A stretch of DNA of 38,865 nucleotides from Pseudomonadota bacterium. Lineage in GTDB: Bacteria; Pseudomonadota; Gammaproteobacteria; Xanthomonadales; Rhodanobacteraceae. The translations under genes were made by a program, and so were the position numbers. The first letter of the stretch is position 1. Every line of letters starts with the position of its first letter. The notes below the pieces were generated by a model. It was given only the letters and a program-made list of their open reading frames with translations. It was not told the origin of the DNA and searched no databases. The DNA lies in contig JAJYQO010000009.1 of NCBI GenBank assembly GCA_021794575.1, positions 1-38,865 on the forward strand, read 5' to 3'. Shown one piece after another: positions 35,612 through 38,865 of the stretch.

Positions 35612-38600
35612 ATGCGACTTGACGAAGATCTCGACTTCACCACGCTGGGCTGGGTCAAGAGCGAGCTCGACGAGACCCTGCGTCAGGCGCGCATCGCGCT
35701 CGAGGCCTACGCACAGGATGTCTCCGACACCAGCCAGATGCGCTTCTGCGCCACCTACCTGCACCAGGTGCAGGGCACGCTGCGTATGGTCGAGTTATAC
35801 GGCGCGGCCATGGTGGCCGACGAGATGGAGCAGTTGTCCAAGGCCTTGCTGGACAGCAAGGTCGCCGATCGCGAAGCCGCTTTCGCCGTGCTGATGCGCG
35901 GCATCATGCAGTTGCCCGACTACCTCGAGCGCCTGCAGGGCGGGCACCGCGACGTGCCGCTGGTGTTGCTGCCGCTGCTCAACGAACTACGCGGTTGCCG
36001 TGGCGAGATGCAGATTGGCGAGACCGCGCTGTTCATGCCCGACCTCAACGCCGAACTGCCCGGCTTCGTTCCCGGACTGACCGCCGCGCCGGCGCCGGCC
36101 GCGCAACAGCGCGCCGTGGGCGCCTTGCGCACCCAACTGCAACTGCCGTTGCTGGCCTGGATTCGCAATCAGGGCGACGCTGCGCAGCATCTCGCCACGA
36201 TGCGCCAGGTGCTCGATGGCATCAGCGCGCAGTGCTACTCGCTGCCAGGGCGGCGTCTGTGGTGGATCGCCGGGGGCGTGGTCGAGGGCCTGGAACGCGG
36301 CTTGCTCAGCGAGCACAGCGTCGAGGTCAAGAAACTGATCGGCAAGGTCGATCGCAGCGTGCGCGCTCTGATCGAGGACGGCGAGAGTACGCTGGCGCGC
36401 GGCGAATCCGAGGAACTGGCCCGCAACCTGCTGTACTACGTGGCGCGTGCGCGTCCCGGCAGCGAGCGTCTGGCCGCGATCTACCATACCTATCGGCTCG
36501 ACCGACTGCTGCCATCGCAGAGCGAGATCGCTCACGCCGAGGGCGCGCTGGCCGGCCACAACCGCATGCTGCTGGACACCGTGGCGCGCGCCATCCGCGA
36601 GGATTTACTGCGCGTCAAGGACGCATTGGATCTGTACCTGCGCAACGTCGAGCACGACCCGCGTCAGCTGGGTGGCGAGGCCGATACGCTAGCGCGCGTG
36701 GCCGACACGCTGGGCATGCTGGGGCTCAATGTGCCGCGCCGCGTCGTACACGAACAGCGCGAAACCATCGCCCAGATCGCCGCTGGCGCGCGTGCCGTCG
36801 ACGAGGCCGCACTGCTCGATGTCGCTGGCGCACTGCTGTATGTCGAATCCTCGCTGGACGACCACATCGACCGCCTCGGCGCCGAGAGCGGCGAGGGCGG
36901 ATCCCTGCAATTGCCCAAAGCCGAGGCGCGGCGCCTGCTCGAGGCCGTGCTCAAGGAGGCCTCTACCAACTTGGCGCGCATCAAGGACGATCTGGTGGCC
37001 TTCATCGAATCGCCCTGGGAGCATGCTCGTGTCGCCGCCGTGCCCACGCTGCTTGACGAGCTGATCGGCGCCCTGCGCATGCTCGACCTGCCGCGACTGC
37101 CGGCGTTGACCGAAGCCATCGGCCGTTTCGTTCACAACGAACTGCTGGTCGACCGGCGCGTGCCCACCGCCGAGCAAATGGATCTCCTGGCCGACGCCCT
37201 GGCCTCGGTCGAGTACTTTCTCGAGGCCGTGCGAGAACAGCGCCCACAACGCGAGCGCATCCTCGATGTGACCCAGCGCAGCATGGCGGCGCTGGGCTAC
37301 TGGCCGGCGCCGCCGGCGCGCGCGCTGCGTGAGCCCGTTGTGCAGACTGCCGCGGCCGCGGAGTCCGCTGCCGACGCGCGCGCGGACTCGTCGCCGCGGA
37401 TGTCGGATCAATACGACACCCGGCAACTGGAAGCCCGGGACGCACTGTCCGAACTGCCCGAATTGGTCCCTGCCGGTGCGCCCGAGCCGCTGCCCGACGC
37501 GGGCCCGGGCGAGTGGGTCGAGATCGAGGAGGAGATCGACGAACCCGTCGCCAGCGATGGCGTCGCGCCGCTGGTGGGATTCCGTCAGGATGGCGAGGCC
37601 GCCGACGCCGAGATTCGCGAGGTGTTCATCGAGGAAGTGGGCGAAGAAATCCAAGCGCTCAACAGCGGACTGGATGCGTGGCTGGGCAACCCCGACGACC
37701 TTGAAACGCTGCGCAACCTGCGTCGCGCCTTCCACACGCTCAAGGGCTCCGGTCGCTTGGTTGGCGCGATGGAACTGGGTGAGTTCGCGTGGAAGGTGGA
37801 AAATCTGCTCAATCGCACACTCGACCACAGTGTGCAACCAGGACCTATGGTGCAAGCGCTGGTCAAGCATGCGGTGGCCGCGCTGCCGGCGGTGCAGTCG
37901 TCGCTGCGGGGTGAAACCGCCTACGCGCCGCTGGCGGCCATCATGCTGGCCGCCGACAAGCTGGTTGGCGGCGAGGCAGCGGCGGTCGAGGACTTCATTG
38001 GCATGGGTGGTACGGCGCCACCGATCATGCAAAAGCGCACTGTTACCCGGCGCGTGTGGCGCGCGACCGGGCAGGTCGCGTCTGCGGCACCGGCATCGGT
38101 GTCGCCGCTGGAACCGCCGCTGGGGCCGGTGCTGCCGCCTATCGATGCGGTGCTTCTGGAAATCCTGCGCAGCGAAACCGCACAGCATCTTGAAACCCTG
38201 CGCGGCTGGCTCGACCAGCCTGGCGACGGCAGTGTGAGCGAGCCGCTGCTGCGTGCCGTGCATACGCTCAATGGCGCGATCGCAATGGTGGACATCCCGG
38301 CGGTCGGGCACGCACTGGCGCCGCTGGAGACCTACCTCAAGCGTCTGCGTGGCAGCACGCAGGCCATGCCCGCCGAAGGCCGCGCCGCGCTGGCCGAAAC
38401 CGCCACGCTGATCGAAAGGGTGATGGCCGAATACGACCGGCCGCGGCCGCAGGTTCCCGATTCCGATGGGCTCGCCGCGCGCATCGCCGCGCTGCGCGAT
38501 GCCTTGCCCGAGCCGGAGCAGGCACACCCCGTCTACGACGAAATCGGTGCCGAGGCGATCGACGAGACCGAACGTGCCGAAGCCGAACGTGCCGAAGCCG

Positions 38601-38865
38601 AACGTGCCGAAGCCGAACGTGCCGAAGCCGAACGTGCCGAAGCCGAACGTGCCGAAGCCGAACGTGCCGAAGCCGAACGTGCCGAAGCCGAACGTGCCGA
38701 GGCCGAACGTGCAGAGGCCGAACGTGCCGAGGCCGAACGTGCCGAAGCCGAACGTGCCGAAGCCGAACGTGCCGAAGCCGAACGTGCCGAAGCCGAACGT
38801 GCCGAAGCCGAACGTGCCGAAGCCGAACGTGCCGAAGCCGAACGTGCCGAAGCCGAACGTGCCGA
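35612..38865 (+). CDS. chpA: Hybrid chemotaxis kinase ChpA/PilL, 5' part only
   Basis: The coding region is open from the ATG at 35612 to the window end: 1084 codons without a stop. It begins MRLDEDLDFTTLGWVKSELD and continues with helical regions that resemble the FimV/ChpA N-terminal part. An HPt domain follows near residues 665-760, with phospho-acceptor His708 in RRAFHTLKGSGRLVGAMELG. A second HPt-like segment (about 845-915) has His884 in RAVHTLNGAIAMVD, where the usual Lys and Ser of HTxKGSA are replaced. The final 95 or so residues are the Ala-Glu-Arg-Ala-Glu repeat. The kinase, CheW and receiver domains are expected beyond the window. It is the last gene of pilG-chpA and follows pilK after 54 nt. 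Confidence 0.93.
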   Translation, partial: MRLDEDLDFTTLGWVKSELDETLRQARIALEAYAQDVSDTSQMRFCATYLHQVQGTLRMVELYGAAMVADEMEQLSKALLDSKVADREAAFAVLMRGIMQLPDYLERLQGGHRDVPLVLLPLLNELRGCRGEMQIGETALFMPDLNAELPGFVPGLTAAPAPAAQQRAVGALRTQLQLPLLAWIRNQGDAAQHLATMRQVLDGISAQCYSLPGRRLWWIAGGVVEGLERGLLSEHSVEVKKLIGKVDRSVRALIEDGESTLARGESEELARNLLYYVARARPGSERLAAIYHTYRLDRLLPSQSEIAHAEGALAGHNRMLLDTVARAIREDLLRVKDALDLYLRNVEHDPRQLGGEADTLARVADTLGMLGLNVPRRVVHEQRETIAQIAAGARAVDEAALLDVAGALLYVESSLDDHIDRLGAESGEGGSLQLPKAEARRLLEAVLKEASTNLARIKDDLVAFIESPWEHARVAAVPTLLDELIGALRMLDLPRLPALTEAIGRFVHNELLVDRRVPTAEQMDLLADALASVEYFLEAVREQRPQRERILDVTQRSMAALGYWPAPPARALREPVVQTAAAAESAADARADSSPRMSDQYDTRQLEARDALSELPELVPAGAPEPLPDAGPGEWVEIEEEIDEPVASDGVAPLVGFRQDGEAADAEIREVFIEEVGEEIQALNSGLDAWLGNPDDLETLRNLRRAFHTLKGSGRLVGAMELGEFAWKVENLLNRTLDHSVQPGPMVQALVKHAVAALPAVQSSLRGETAYAPLAAIMLAADKLVGGEAAAVEDFIGMGGTAPPIMQKRTVTRRVWRATGQVASAAPASVSPLEPPLGPVLPPIDAVLLEILRSETAQHLETLRGWLDQPGDGSVSEPLLRAVHTLNGAIAMVDIPAVGHALAPLETYLKRLRGSTQAMPAEGRAALAETATLIERVMAEYDRPRPQVPDSDGLAARIAALRDALPEPEQAHPVYDEIGAEAIDETERAEAERAEAERAEAERAEAERAEAERAEAERAEAERAEAERAEAERAEAERAEAERAEAERAEAERAEAERAEAERAEAERAEAERAEAERAEAERA
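38568..38865 (+). repeat. 15-bp tandem repeat encoding (AERAE)n in chpA
   Basis: Nearly 20 copies of a 15-bp unit (GCC GAA CGT GCC GAA, with the phase shifted by one base) run to the window edge. The unit is in frame and the peptide is perfectly repeated. Only synonymous changes occur (three GAG and one GCA between 38699 and 38746). Copy-number change would alter protein length without a frameshift. The true number of copies cannot be known because the window ends here. Confidence 0.95.

Noticed and set aside
36689-38527. Minus-strand open frame of 612 codons
   Set aside because: It is antisense to chpA, whose plus-strand frame is open through this region and carries HPt motifs.
38568-38865. 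Possible CRISPR-like direct repeats
   Set aside because: The 15-bp units are contiguous with no spacers and stay in the chpA reading frame.

Overview
The window is a high-GC gammaproteobacterial chromosome segment. Several features point to the Xanthomonadales/Lysobacterales, perhaps a Rhodanobacteraceae-like member: the run thrS-infC-rpmI-rplT-pheS-pheT-ihfA-merR-tRNA-Pro, the tdh-kbl-bpt cluster, and a pilT/pilU ... pilGHIJK-chpA type IV pilus block. The family assignment is inference from gene content and order. No rRNA, CRISPR array or complete transposase gene was seen.

Layout. (1) 1-1134 is a small mobile-element remnant with 25-bp terminal inverted repeats. It carries a tyrosine-recombinase 3' fragment and a HigBA-type toxin-antitoxin pair, and its end lies 23 bp past the glmS stop codon, the position used by Tn7-type elements. 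(2) 1158-4045, minus strand: glmS and a UDP-glucuronate 4-epimerase-like gene (amino sugar and surface polysaccharide precursors). (3) 4102-11672, plus strand: the translation operon thrS-infC-rpmI-rplT-pheS-pheT-ihfA-merR. It is preceded by a leader with a Thr-Thr mini-ORF and competing antiterminator and terminator hairpins, infC appears to use an AUC start, and a terminator overlaps the last stop codon. A tRNA-Pro(GGG) gene follows. (4) 11900-16794: pip, the minus-strand operon tdh-kbl-bpt (threonine catabolism plus an N-degron transferase), and a secreted dienelactone-hydrolase-like enzyme. (5) 16831-22085: aroK-aroB (minus), an SDR-type gene, an orphan OmpR-type regulator with ybjQ, pdxH and a BtuF-like binding protein. 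(6) 22112-24862, minus: yggS, then proC-yggT-DUF4426. (7) 24953-27225: pilT-pilU, the retraction ATPases. (8) 27254-31044, minus: gshB-tonB-yqgE-ruvX-pyrB, a chain in which every stop overlaps the next start. (9) 31281-38865, plus: pilG-pilH-pilI-pilJ-pilK and a 3'-truncated chpA/pilL, the chemosensory system that controls twitching motility. The chpA fragment ends inside a 15-bp tandem repeat encoding (Ala-Glu-Arg-Ala-Glu)n.

Regions 6-9 follow the order known from Pseudomonas aeruginosa (yggT, proC, yggS, pilT, pilU ... pyrB, yqgF, yqgE, tonB3, gshB, pilG-chpA), but without pyrR and pyrC in the window. The window starts on the first base of a terminal inverted repeat and ends inside a tandem repeat, so it may be a whole contig whose ends are assembly breaks. 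The observations most worth following up are the putative thrS attenuator, the Tn7-like remnant at glmS, and the in-frame repeat array in chpA.
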